Assembly (NCBI RefSeq): GCF_027257875.1
Contig: NZ_JAPVQY010000035.1
Coordinates: 20,825-84,824, forward strand
DNA from: Burkholderia sp. IMCC1007
Lineage (GTDB): Bacteria > Pseudomonadota > Gammaproteobacteria > Burkholderiales > Burkholderiaceae
DNA: 64,000 nt
Reading direction: 5' to 3'
A program made the position numbers and the translations under genes. Below, one piece after another: positions 54,014-63,800 of this stretch. Below the pieces are notes generated by a model. The model was given only the letters and a program-made list of their open reading frames with translations. It was not told the origin of the DNA and did not search any database. Position 1 is the first letter of the stretch, and every line of letters starts with the position of its first letter.

Positions 54014-54148
54014 GGTTCGGCTCTCCCTCGAAAAACGCCGCGCATCGGCGCGTGCGGCCGCGTGCGGGCAATCGGTATCCGCCCGTCGGTCGCGGGCGTT
54101 TCGCGAGGATAGCACCGTGCGGCCGCTCTCCACCTCCCGGCTCGGCAC

Positions 54149-55351
54149 TCAGAACTTGTGCCGCATGCCGATGCGCGCCTGGAACTGCCGGTCGTTCGCG
54201 GACGCGCCGGGGCCGTTGATCGCCGCGACGGCCGCACGCCCCGTCGAATCGGTGCCCGATGCGCGCTGATAGACGGCAGTCACGTAGACGTCGGTACGCT
54301 TCGACAGGAAATAGTCGAGCCCGGCCGCGGCCTGGTGATAGGTCGCGCCGTCGCGGCCGTTCACGCCGCCGCCGCGCGTGTAGTCGTACGCAACGCCGCC
54401 GAACAGATAAGGCGCGAACTGGTAGCGCACGCTCGCCTCGGCGTTGTTGAATACCGCGTTGCCGGACACGCCGCCCGGGTTCGGTCCGGACGACAAGTCG
54501 CCGAGCTGGCGGAACGACGTGTTCGTATACATCGCGCCGAGCGTCACCGCGCCGATCGCATAGGTGCCGCCCACGGCCGCGACCTGCAGCGTGCGCGCCG
54601 ATGCATAGCCCGAATACACCGGCGACAGCATGTTGTTGCCCGGCACGCCGCCCACGGTCGGCGCGGGGCTGCCGGTCGTGCCGAAGAACGACACGTTGGG
54701 ATTGCGCGCGTTCAGGTAGCCGGCCGCCACCGCGAGCGGCCCGCGCGTGTAGCCGACACTCGCCGACCACACCTGGTTGCGCGTCGTCGCGCCCGCCACG
54801 CCGCCGACCCCGTACATCGCGGCGAAGCGGAGCCCGCCGTAGTTGTTGCTGGTGAACTTGACCGCATTGTTGGTCGAGTTCGCGTTGTTCACGTTGTCGA
54901 GGTCGCCGGGGTGCGCAACCATGTAGCCGCCGAACAGCGCGGCGGCCTCGAGCGGGCCGAGGAAGTCGACGTTGGTGTCGTACTGCCGGCCGAGCGTCAC
55001 GGTGCCGAACGGCCCCGACAACCCGACGAACGCCTTCTTGCCGAAGATCAGCCCGCCCTGCCCGAGCTTGCCGGTGCTCGGATCGAACCCGTTCTCGAGC
55101 GTGAAAACCGCCGCCAGCCCGCCGCCCAGATCCTCGCTGCCGCGCACGCCCCAGCGGCTTGCCTGCTGCACGCCGCCCAGCAGCCGCAGCGCGGGCTTGC
55201 CGCTCACCGTGCCGTTCGCGCCGGTCGACGCGACATTGCTCGAGTAAGTCAGCCCTTCATCGATAATGCCGTACAGCGTGACGCTGCTCTGTGCGTGCGC
55301 CGCACCCGCGATCAGCGCGACGCCCGCGCCTGCCAACAGCCGTTGTTTCAT
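54149..55351 (-). CDS. Outer-membrane porin (Gram-negative OpcP/Porin_4 type)
   Basis: This 400-residue trimeric porin has a signal peptide (MKQRLLAGAGVALIAGAAHA) and begins QSSVTLYGIIDEGLTYSSN as do Burkholderia porins. The constriction-loop region NRAFVG-like is seen in FGKKAFVGLSGPFGTVTLGRQYD, and the protein ends with the terminal Phe of a beta barrel (RIGMRHKF). It follows the amidase gene by 114 bp in the same direction and may bring in the amidase substrate. Confidence 0.95.
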   Translation of the reverse strand: MKQRLLAGAGVALIAGAAHAQSSVTLYGIIDEGLTYSSNVASTGANGTVSGKPALRLLGGVQQASRWGVRGSEDLGGGLAAVFTLENGFDPSTGKLGQGGLIFGKKAFVGLSGPFGTVTLGRQYDTNVDFLGPLEAAALFGGYMVAHPGDLDNVNNANSTNNAVKFTSNNYGGLRFAAMYGVGGVAGATTRNQVWSASVGYTRGPLAVAAGYLNARNPNVSFFGTTGSPAPTVGGVPGNNMLSPVYSGYASARTLQVAAVGGTYAIGAVTLGAMYTNTSFRQLGDLSSGPNPGGVSGNAVFNNAEASVRYQFAPYLFGGVAYDYTRGGGVNGRDGATYHQAAAGLDYFLSKRTDVYVTAVYQRASGTDSTGRAAVAAINGPGASANDRQFQARIGMRHKF

Positions 55352-55465
55352 CGAGAGATCTCCATTGCGCGGGTCGAATGGCCAAACGCAGGCGTGCGCG
55401 CCCCCCGCAGGCGCGCGGCCTTCCGGCACGGACCGGAACGGTCCGGTGTCAGCCGGGAAAAGTGG

Positions 55466-56938
55466 TCAGCGCAGTGCGTCGGCGACGACGGACGGCGGCG
55501 TCCAGCGACGGCCGGCCGCGACTTCGTACGCATGGCCCAGTTGCAGCACGCCCCAGTCGTCGCGGTAGCGGCCGACGATCTGCATGCCGATCGGCAAGCC
55601 GGTCGCGGAAAAGCCGCACGGCACCGACAGGATCGGCGCCTCGGTCGACGACAGCAGCCAGCACACGCGCATCCAGTCGATGTACGACGTACTCGCGATG
55701 CCGAGCACATCGGCGGGCGCGCGCAGCGCGGCGTCGAACGGCATCAGTTGGGTCGTCGGCAGCACGTAGAACGCATGGCGCTGCATGAACGCGCGCATCC
55801 GCTCGAACAGGCGCGTCTTCGTCACGAACATGCGTCCGAGATCCGCGGCGGTGAGCGACCGATGCAACCGGTATTCGTCGAGGAGCTCGGGCTTGAGCGC
55901 CGCGCGCTGCCGCTCGTCGAAGCCGTCGACCAGCGTGCCGATCATCCATGCGCGCTCGATCCGGAACACGTCCTCGCCTTCGGCGAGATCGGGGTCGTCG
56001 AATTCGACTTCGCAGCCGAGCGACGCGAATACGCGCGCCTGCGCGTCCACCGCGCGCCGGATCTCGGGATCGATCGGCACGCCGGGCAGCCCGCGCGACA
56101 TCGCGACCCGCGTGCCGCGGAAATCGCGTTCGAGCGGCTGCGCGAAGCGCGCGCCCGGCTCCGCGAGCTCGGTCGCGGTTTCACCGCTCGGCCCGGCGAT
56201 CGCGGACAGCAGCAGCGCGGTGTCGGCGACATCGCGCGCCATCGGCCCGTCGACGCCGAGCGTCGCCCAGCCGTTGAGGTCCGGCGCGCGCGGCACGCGG
56301 CCGGGCGACGGCCGCAGCCCGACGACGTTGTTCCATGCGGCCGGGTTGCGCAGCGAGCCGCCCATGTCGCTGCCGCACGCGAGCGGATTCATCCCGCATG
56401 CGAGCGCGGCCGCCGCGCCGCCGCTGCTGCCGCCGGCGGAGCGCGTCAGGTCCCACGGGTTGCGCGTCGCGCCGAACACGTCGTTGAACGTATGCGAGCC
56501 GGCGCCGAATTCCGGCGTGTTCGACTTGCCGATCATCAGCGCGCCGGCGCTCGCGCAGCGGCGCACGATCAGCGCGTCGTGCTGCGGCACGTGATCGGCG
56601 AACAGCGTCGAGCCGAAGGTCGTGCGCACGCCGCGCGTCGCGGTCAGGTCCTTCTGCGACACCGGCAGCCCGTGCAGCGGCCCCTGCCATTCGCCGCGCA
56701 TCCAGCGCGCGTCCAGCTCGCGCGCACGGGCGCGCAGCGCATCGGGATCGGCGACGGTGACGAGCGCATTCACGCGCGGATTGACCGTCGCGATTCGCGC
56801 GAGATGCGCATCGAGCAGCTCGCACGCGCCGATCTGCCGGGACTTCAGCAACTCGAGCATCGTGCGCGCGGGCAGGTCGCACAGGTCGCCGGCGGCGACG
56901 TCGGCGGGCGACGACGAAAACGAAACGGTGGGGGTCAT
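55466..56938 (-). CDS. Amidase-signature family amidase
   Basis: This 490-residue serine amidase has the catalytic triad Lys96 (LPVSQKDLTATRG), cis-Ser171 (SAGGSSGGAAAALACG) and nucleophile Ser195 (GSDMGGSLRNPA). The 99-residue Lys-to-Ser and 24-residue Ser-to-Ser spacings match fatty acid amide hydrolase. The start at 56938 gives the usual N-terminus. It lies 28 bp after an MFS transporter gene, and a porin follows. The three look like an uptake and hydrolysis unit for an amide substrate. Confidence 0.92.
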   Translation of the reverse strand: MTPTVSFSSSPADVAAGDLCDLPARTMLELLKSRQIGACELLDAHLARIATVNPRVNALVTVADPDALRARARELDARWMRGEWQGPLHGLPVSQKDLTATRGVRTTFGSTLFADHVPQHDALIVRRCASAGALMIGKSNTPEFGAGSHTFNDVFGATRNPWDLTRSAGGSSGGAAAALACGMNPLACGSDMGGSLRNPAAWNNVVGLRPSPGRVPRAPDLNGWATLGVDGPMARDVADTALLLSAIAGPSGETATELAEPGARFAQPLERDFRGTRVAMSRGLPGVPIDPEIRRAVDAQARVFASLGCEVEFDDPDLAEGEDVFRIERAWMIGTLVDGFDERQRAALKPELLDEYRLHRSLTAADLGRMFVTKTRLFERMRAFMQRHAFYVLPTTQLMPFDAALRAPADVLGIASTSYIDWMRVCWLLSSTEAPILSVPCGFSATGLPIGMQIVGRYRDDWGVLQLGHAYEVAAGRRWTPPSVVADALR

Positions 56939-56966
56939 GGGGCGAATGGAAGAAGAAGGAAACCGC

Positions 56967-58283
56967 TCAGTCGTCCTGAGCGCTGCGATTTGACGCAAAC
57001 GCGAGCGCAACGAGCGACAGCACGCCGCAGACGATCACGTACCACGCCGGCGCGGCGGGATTGCCGGTAGCGCCGATCAGCCAGGTGACGATGAACTGCG
57101 CGAAGCCGCCGAAGATCGATACGCCGCCCGCATACGCGATCGACAGCGCGGTCGCCCGCGTGCTCTTCGGAAACAGCTCCGCGAGGATCACGCCGTTCGC
57201 GCCGGCATTGATCGAATGCAGCGCGGCGAGCAGCATCACGACCGCGTACAACGTCGCGATCGACGGCACCGCGCGGATCAGCCAGAAGCCCGGAAGGACC
57301 AGCACGGTCAGCGCCACGCGCGACCACAGCGCGACACGCTTGCTGCCGGTGCGGTCCGCCAGGCGCCCGCCGATCGGCGCCGCGACGAACATCACCGCAC
57401 CGGACAGGATCCCGCACCACAGCGCGGTATCCATCGGCAGGTGCAGCTCGCGGATCGCATACGTCGACATGTAATAGAGGACGATGAAGTGCGCGGCCGT
57501 GCCGCCGACCACGAGGCCGAGCGCGGTCAGCACCGCGCGGCCGTCGCGCCGCAGCACGGTGCCGAGCACCGCGGACGAGCGTCGTGCGGCGGCGGCCGGC
57601 GCGTGCTGTTCGATCGCAGCGAAGCGCGCGCGCAGATACAGGCCGACTGGCGCGATCAGCACGCCGCCGAGAAACGGCACGCGCCAGCCCCACGATTCGA
57701 GCGCGGCCGGCTCGAGGAAATACGACAGCAGGAAGCCGACGAACGAACCGGCCAGCGCCGCGGCGCCCTGGCTCGCGAATTGCCAGCTCGTGTAGTAGCC
57801 GCGTTGGCCGGGCGGCGCACGCTCGGCGAGCAGCGACGTCGATACGCCGACTTCGCCGCCGGCCGAAAAGCCCTGCAGCAGCCGTGCGCGCACGACGAGC
57901 ACGGGCGCCGCGACGCCGATCTGCGCATAGGTCGGCAGGATGCCGATCATCCCGGTGCCGAGCGCCATCGTGACGAGCGTGAGGTTCATGGCCGGCACGC
58001 GGCCGAAGCGGTCGGCGACGAGCCCGATCACGACGCCGCCGACCGGCCGCGCGATGAAGCCGACGCCGAACGTCGCGACCGACATCAGCAATTGCTGCTG
58101 CGCGGACGCGGCCGGAAAGAACAGTTTGCCGAGCAGCACCGCGAAGAAGCTGAATACGGTGAGATCGAAGAATTCGAGGCCGTTGCCGATCGTGATCGCG
58201 ACGATCAGCTGGCGATTGGACGGGGATGCGGCAACGTCGCCGACATGCCCGCCGTACATGTTGTCCGCTCGGGGCGCCTTCAT
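56967..58283 (-). CDS. MFS transporter (MHS/shikimate type)
   Basis: This 438-residue MFS protein begins with a soluble segment and then AITIGNGLEFFDLTVFSFFAVLL, the MHS first helix. The loop motif GLVADRFGRVPAMN follows helix 2. Its length is normal and it lacks the insert of the MHS protein at 44773. The start at 58283 (MKAPRADNMYG) is chosen because the frame upstream encodes the 10-bp tandem repeat. It is the first gene of the MFS-amidase(-porin) set and is divergent from a LysR gene. Confidence 0.9.
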   Translation of the reverse strand: MKAPRADNMYGGHVGDVAASPSNRQLIVAITIGNGLEFFDLTVFSFFAVLLGKLFFPAASAQQQLLMSVATFGVGFIARPVGGVVIGLVADRFGRVPAMNLTLVTMALGTGMIGILPTYAQIGVAAPVLVVRARLLQGFSAGGEVGVSTSLLAERAPPGQRGYYTSWQFASQGAAALAGSFVGFLLSYFLEPAALESWGWRVPFLGGVLIAPVGLYLRARFAAIEQHAPAAAARRSSAVLGTVLRRDGRAVLTALGLVVGGTAAHFIVLYYMSTYAIRELHLPMDTALWCGILSGAVMFVAAPIGGRLADRTGSKRVALWSRVALTVLVLPGFWLIRAVPSIATLYAVVMLLAALHSINAGANGVILAELFPKSTRATALSIAYAGGVSIFGGFAQFIVTWLIGATGNPAAPAWYVIVCGVLSLVALAFASNRSAQDD

Positions 58284-58310
58284 GAAGGTGTGTCTCCGTA
58301 CTGGTTGTGC

Positions 58311-58350
58311 GTGCTGGTGCGTGCTGGTGCGTGCTGGTGCGTGCTGGTGC
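58311..58350. repeat. 10-bp tandem repeat in the MFS leader
   Basis: GTGCTGGTGC occurs four times in direct succession (58311, 58321, 58331, 58341), with partial copies on each side. It is in the 5' leader of the minus-strand MFS gene, about 30-65 bp upstream of its start and between it and the divergent LysR gene. A copy change would alter leader length. Confidence 0.9.
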
Positions 58351-58511
58351 GCGGCCCGTTCGACGGCCTGCGCATGCAGTCTAGGCATTCAAAATACGCA
58401 GCCCGGAGCGACATTTTTCGATCGTGATAACGCGTGGTTATCGCGTCTTTTTCCCGCGCCGGCGCGGTGTACGATACGAACGTCGCCACTGCCGCCGCGC
58501 CCCGCCACGCC

Positions 58512-59429
58512 GTGAAACACCACCAGCTCCGCGCGCTTGCCGCGATCGCCGAACACGGCAGCCTGCGCGCCGCCGCGCGCGCGATCCATCTGTCGCAGCC
58601 CGCGCTCACGAAGGCGATCCGCGAACTCGAGCAAGACCTCGGCGTGCCGCTCGTCACGCGCAACGCGCGCGGCGCGCAGCTCACGCGCTTCGGGCAGGCC
58701 GTCAACGCACGCGCGCGGCTGATCCTCGCGGAAATGCAGCACGCGCGCGACGACGTGATCCAGTTGTCGGGCGGCAAGGAAGGCGCGCTCGCGTGCGCGC
58801 TGACACCGCTGATGTCGCTCGGCTTCCTGCCGGCCGCGCTCGATGCGTTCCGCCAGCGGATGCCGATGATCCGCCTCGACGTGCGCGAAGGCTTTCTCGA
58901 CACGGCATTGCCGCGCCTGCGCGACGGCTCGCTCGACTTCGTGATCGCGATCGTCGACGCGACGCGGCTGTCGCCCGAATTCACGTTCCGGCCGCTGATC
59001 GAATCGGAGCTGATCCTGATGACGCGCGCGAGCAATCCGCTGCGCCACTGCACGTCGCTCGCGCAGCTGCAGGATGCGCAATGGGTACTCAATACGTCGC
59101 CGGAAAGCATCGGCCGCGTGCTGCAGAACGTGTTCGTCGCGCACGGCTACCCGGCACCGCAGCCGATCGTCGAATGCACGTCGTTCAGCGCGGCATTCTC
59201 GCTGTCGGTGCACACCGACACCGTGTCGTGCGTGCCGAAGCACTTCATGGAAATCGACTGGATACGCGAGCGGATGGTCGCGATCGACGTGAAGGAGACG
59301 ATTCCGACCGTGTCGGCCGGCGTGCTCACGCGGCGCGATGCGCTCAACACGGTCGCATGCGACTACCTGATCCACTGCTTCGTCGAGGCCGTGCGCCGGT
59401 ACGATCCCGCGAAGTTGCTGTGGCGATAG
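58512..59429 (+). CDS. LysR-family transcriptional regulator (GcvA/TtdR-like, TcbR group)
   Basis: This 305-residue LysR regulator starts with GTG at 58512 (VKHHQLRALAAIAEHGSLRAAARAIHLSQPALTKAIRELE), the helix-turn-helix being residues 1-60; an earlier GTG at 58434 adds an unlikely leader. The effector domain follows (GALACALTPLMSLGFLPAALDAF). It is divergent from the MFS-amidase genes and is their likely activator. The gap between is 228 bp and holds the tandem repeat. Confidence 0.9.
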   Translation: MKHHQLRALAAIAEHGSLRAAARAIHLSQPALTKAIRELEQDLGVPLVTRNARGAQLTRFGQAVNARARLILAEMQHARDDVIQLSGGKEGALACALTPLMSLGFLPAALDAFRQRMPMIRLDVREGFLDTALPRLRDGSLDFVIAIVDATRLSPEFTFRPLIESELILMTRASNPLRHCTSLAQLQDAQWVLNTSPESIGRVLQNVFVAHGYPAPQPIVECTSFSAAFSLSVHTDTVSCVPKHFMEIDWIRERMVAIDVKETIPTVSAGVLTRRDALNTVACDYLIHCFVEAVRRYDPAKLLWR

Positions 59430-59731
59430 CGACGCGTCTCATTCGAATCGAGCCGCATCTGACATATCGAATGCATTTTTGAGAAAACTCCGCGGCATTT
59501 TCGTACAAATACTAAATACAAATCAGCCATCGACGTCTATATCCGTCGTTCACGGCAAACGACAGCAGAACACGACCCGGACGACGACACCCCCAAACCC
59601 CCTATTCTTAGTCCGATCGCAGTCCCGATCAACGCAGCATTTCATAATAATCATTCATCAAAATTAGACGTTCAAATCCGATAAATCGATAGCTAGAATT
59701 CAATAAACACTTTCTGTTTATCGATAAAAAA
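59430..59731. other. AT-richer leader of the LysR gene at 59732
   Basis: These 302 bp between two LysR genes are clearly more A+T rich towards the 3' end. Just upstream of the start are an inverted repeat ATAAACA-ctttc-TGTTTAT (59703-59721) and a perfect palindrome TTTATCGATAAA (59717-59728). I see no gene in it. Confidence 0.65.
59703..59728. promoter_or_regulatory. Overlapping palindromes at the LysR start, candidate autoregulatory site
   Basis: An inverted repeat with 7-bp arms and a 5-bp spacer (59703-59721) overlaps a 12-bp perfect palindrome (59717-59728) ending 3 bp before the ATG. There is no ribosome site in its place. Binding here would cover the translation start region. Confidence 0.5.
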
Positions 59732-60619
59732 ATGGACGAACTCCTACCAATGCGGCTATTTGTGAAGGTTGCCGAACTGCGCAGCTTCGCACGTGCCGCC
59801 ACCGAGCTGAACATCTCCAATTCGTCGGCCACGCGCCTCATGATGGGCATCGAGGATCGCCTCGGCGCACGCCTGCTGAATCGCACGACCCGCAGCCTGT
59901 CGCTGACCGACGCCGGTCATCTGTATCTCGCGCAGATCCGTCACGTGATCGAGGAAATCGACCGCGTCGAGGAAACGATCGCGTCGATGCACCACGAGCC
60001 GATCGGGTCGCTGAAGATCGCCGCGCCCGTCATGTTCGGCATGCACGTGCTCGCCCCCGCGATCGATGCGTTCAAGACGCTGCACCCGGCCATCGTGCCG
60101 GAAGTCACGATCGTCGATCGCCACGTCGACCTCGTGTCGGAGGGCTTCGACGTCGGGCTGCTGCTGTCGCAGCACATCAGCAACAACACGCTGGTGAAAC
60201 GTCCGCTCACGCGTCTCAAACGGCTCGTCTGCGCGGCGCCGCAGTATGTCGAGCGGCATGGCGCGCCGGGCCATCCGCACGACCTCGCGTCCCACGCGTG
60301 CCTCACGTTTCATGCCGACTTCGCGGGCGAACACCTGTCGTTCGTTCAGGGCGCGACGCACGTCACCGTGCGTCCGAACAAAGCGGCGTCGTCGAACAAC
60401 ATCGGGTTGATCCGCAACTGGGCACTCGCGGGCATGGGCATCGCGGTGCTGCCCGACTTTCTCGTCGAGCAGGATCTCGCGGAGGGCCGCTTGCTGGCGA
60501 TGCTGCCCGACTACCGGCTCGAGGAACTCGAGATGAATATCGCGTACCCGAGCCGGCGCCATTTTCCCCGCAAGGCGCGCCTCTTCGTCGATCACCTGAT
60601 CGAGCACTTCGTCAGGTGA
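59732..60619 (+). CDS. LysR-family transcriptional regulator
   Basis: This 295-residue LysR regulator of the CrgA-like group starts MDELLPMRLFVKVAELRS; its helix-turn-helix is residues 5-60 (FARAATELNISNSSATRLM), with the effector domain after (IGSLKIAAPVMFGMHVLAP). No Shine-Dalgarno is visible before 59732 or before the alternative ATG at 59750. Its target is unknown; the downstream GT51/PBP gene is separated by about 250 bp. Confidence 0.9.
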   Translation: MDELLPMRLFVKVAELRSFARAATELNISNSSATRLMMGIEDRLGARLLNRTTRSLSLTDAGHLYLAQIRHVIEEIDRVEETIASMHHEPIGSLKIAAPVMFGMHVLAPAIDAFKTLHPAIVPEVTIVDRHVDLVSEGFDVGLLLSQHISNNTLVKRPLTRLKRLVCAAPQYVERHGAPGHPHDLASHACLTFHADFAGEHLSFVQGATHVTVRPNKAASSNNIGLIRNWALAGMGIAVLPDFLVEQDLAEGRLLAMLPDYRLEELEMNIAYPSRRHFPRKARLFVDHLIEHFVR

Positions 60620-60866
60620 ATGAAGGGTGTAATCGCGCACCATTTCTCGACATCGATCCGGCCCGCCGCGCACATCGCCGAGCGGCCGCACTGGCTCGCC
60701 AGGCCGGGCGCGCGCGGTGCCCGCCGCGCGCTTCGCGCGGATCGGGCACGCGCGTTGCGTCGGCGCATCTCCGTAGAGAACCGCTCTTGGCAGCCTGCGG
60801 TTGAGGACTAAACTAATCCTTAATGACTGGCGCGGCCGGAGCCTGCGCCTTCAGGGAGACGCCGCC

Positions 60867-63800
60867 ATGAATCGGCCGCTGAATCGCATCCTGCCGCGTA
60901 TGACCGGTAGTGGATCGGTCTGGACGTGGATCAAATGGTCTTTGCTGGCCGCGCTGGTGATCGCGCTCGCGATCATTGCGCGCGTCGTCCAGACTGAGAT
61001 CGAGACGTCGCGCCTGCAGGCGCGCTACCTGTCCGACCTCACCCGCGACGTCGGTTACACCGTCGAGACAGGGCCGAGCGACCATATCCGCTTCCCCGCG
61101 AACGGCCCGTACGACGAGCGGCTCGGCTACTCGATGCTTCCGGCATTCCAGCAGCGCCTGCTCGCGCGCGGCTTCGTCGTCGGCCAGCAGGCGCGCGACT
61201 CCGACCGGATGCTGTCGCTCGCCGACCGCGGCCTGTTCCTGCCTTACAACGAGAAAGACCAGACCGGGCTGATGCTGTTCGACTCGACCGGCTCGCCGCT
61301 GTTCGCGACGGTGTTCCCGCAGCGCGTGTACGCCGATTTCGACACGGTGCCGCCGGTGGTCGCCAACTCGCTGATGTTCATCGAGGATCGCTACCTGCTC
61401 GACCCGGCCCAGCCGAACCGCAACCCGGCGATCGACTGGGGCCGCTTCAGCCGCGCGCTCGCCGATCAGGCGCTGCACGTCATCGACCACCATCAGGCGC
61501 GCCCGGGCGGCAGCACGCTCGCCACGCAGATCGAGAAATTCCGCCATTCGCCGGACGGGCGCACGGCGACGCCGCCCGAGAAGCTGCGGCAGATCGCGTC
61601 CGCGTCGATCCTCGCATACATGAACGGCCCGCAGACGATGCTCGCGCGCCGCACCATTCTTGTGCGCTACCTGAACTCGGTGCCGCTCGCCGCGCGAGCG
61701 CACATCGGCGAGGTCACCGGCCTCGGCGACGGCCTCGCCGCGTGGTACGGCCGCGACTTCAACGACGTGAATCGCATCCTGTCCGCGCCGACGACCGGCG
61801 ACAACGTCGACGAGCAAGGCAAGGCGTTCCGCGAGGTGCTGTCGCTGATCATCGCGCAGCGCGCGCCGTCGTACTTCCTGAATCGCGGCTATCCGGCGCT
61901 GCAGAAGCTGACCGACAGCTATCTGCGGCTGCTGTCGAACGGCGGCGTGATCTCGCCCGCGCTGCGCGATGCCGCGCTCGCCGCGCAGATCGAACGCAGC
62001 GCGCCGCCGCCCGCCCCGCACGTGCAGTCGTTCGTGTCGCGCAAGGCCGTGTCGTCCGCGCGCGCGTCGCTGCTGGCCGCGCTCGGCATCAGCGACCTGT
62101 ATCAACTCGACCAGTTCGACCTGCAGGCGACCAGCACGCTCGACAACGGCGTGCAGCAGGCCGTTGCCGAACGGCTCGCGCAGGCATCGACCCGCGACGG
62201 CGCGCAGGCGGCCGGCCTGTATGGCTTCGAGATGCTCGCGCCGAAGGACGATCCGTCGCACCTGACGTACAGCTTCACACTGTACGAGCATCGCAACGGC
62301 GCGAACCTGCTGCGCGTGCAGACCGACAGCGTGAACGAGCCGTTCGACGTGAACCGCGGCGGCCGCATCAACCTCGGCTCGACCGCGAAGCTGCGCACGC
62401 TGATCACGTACCTGCAGATCATGTCCGAGCTGCATGCGCGCTACGGCAGCCTGTCGAATGCGCAGCTCGCGCGGGTAAAGCCCGATCCACTCGACGGGCT
62501 GTCGCGCTGGGCGCTCGACTACCTGTCCCACACGCGCGACCGCTCGCTGCAGGCGATGCTCGACGCGTCGGTCGAACGGAAGTACTCGGCGAGCCCCGAC
62601 GTGTTCTACACGGGCGGCGGCGCGCAGGTGTTCTCGAACTTCGAAAAGTCGGACAACGGCCGCATCCTGACGCTGCACGCCGCGTTCGAGCATTCGGTGA
62701 ACCTCGTGTTCGTGCGGCTGATGCGCGACATCGTTCATTACGAAATGCTGAAGGCGGCCGGCCCGTCGTCGTCGTGGCTCGACGATCCCGAACAGCGCCG
62801 GCATTACCTCGCGCAGTTCGTCGACGGCGAAAGCCAGGTCTACGTGAAGCGCTACTACACGCGCTATGCGGGCAAGGCCCCGGACGACGCGCTCGCGCTG
62901 ATGCTGCAGGACGTGCGCAAGTCGCCGCCGAAGATCGCGACGGTGCTGCGCAGCGTCGCGCCGAACGAATCGCTCGCGTGGTTCGATGCGCAGATGCGCG
63001 CGCAACTGAAGGGCACGCCGGCCGCGTCGCTGTCGGACGACGATCTGGCCGCGCTGTACGCGAAGTACGCGATTGACCGCTTCAACCTGAACGATCGCGG
63101 CTATATCGCGAGCGTCCACCCGCTCGCGCTGTGGACGCTCAACTACCTGCGCGCGCACCCGACCGCATCGCTCGCCGACGTGCAGCGCGACAGCCGCGAT
63201 GCCCGCTTCTACACGTACTCGTGGCTGTACAAGACGCGCTACCACGGGACCCAAGACCGCCGCATCCGCCGCATGGTCGAGCTGCGCGCGTACGGCGAAA
63301 TCACGAAGGCGTGGCGCGCGCTCGGCTACCCGTTCGCGGAAGTCACACCGTCGTATGCGGCCGCGATCGGCGCATCGGGCGACCAGCCCGACGCGCTCGC
63401 GAAGCTGATCGGCCTGATCGCGAACGGCGGCCAGAAAGCGCCGACCGAGACGATCACGCGCCTCGACTTCGCGAAGGGCACGCCGTACGAAACGCGCTTC
63501 GTGCGCGCAGCCGCGCAGCCGCAGCCGACGCTGTCGCCGGAGATCGTCAACGTCGCGCACACGCTGCTGCGCGACGTCGTGCTGAACGGCACCGCGCGGC
63601 GTCTCGCTGGCGGCTTCACGCTGCCCGACGGCAAGACGCTCGATGTGTATGGCAAGACCGGGACGGGCGACCAGCGCTTCAATGTGTATGCGCGCGGTGC
63701 GCGGCTGATCGAGTCGCGCAAGGTCAATCGCAGCGGCACGTTCGTGTTCGTGCTCGGCGACCGCTTCTTCGGCGTGTTGACGGCAACCGCGCACGAGCCG

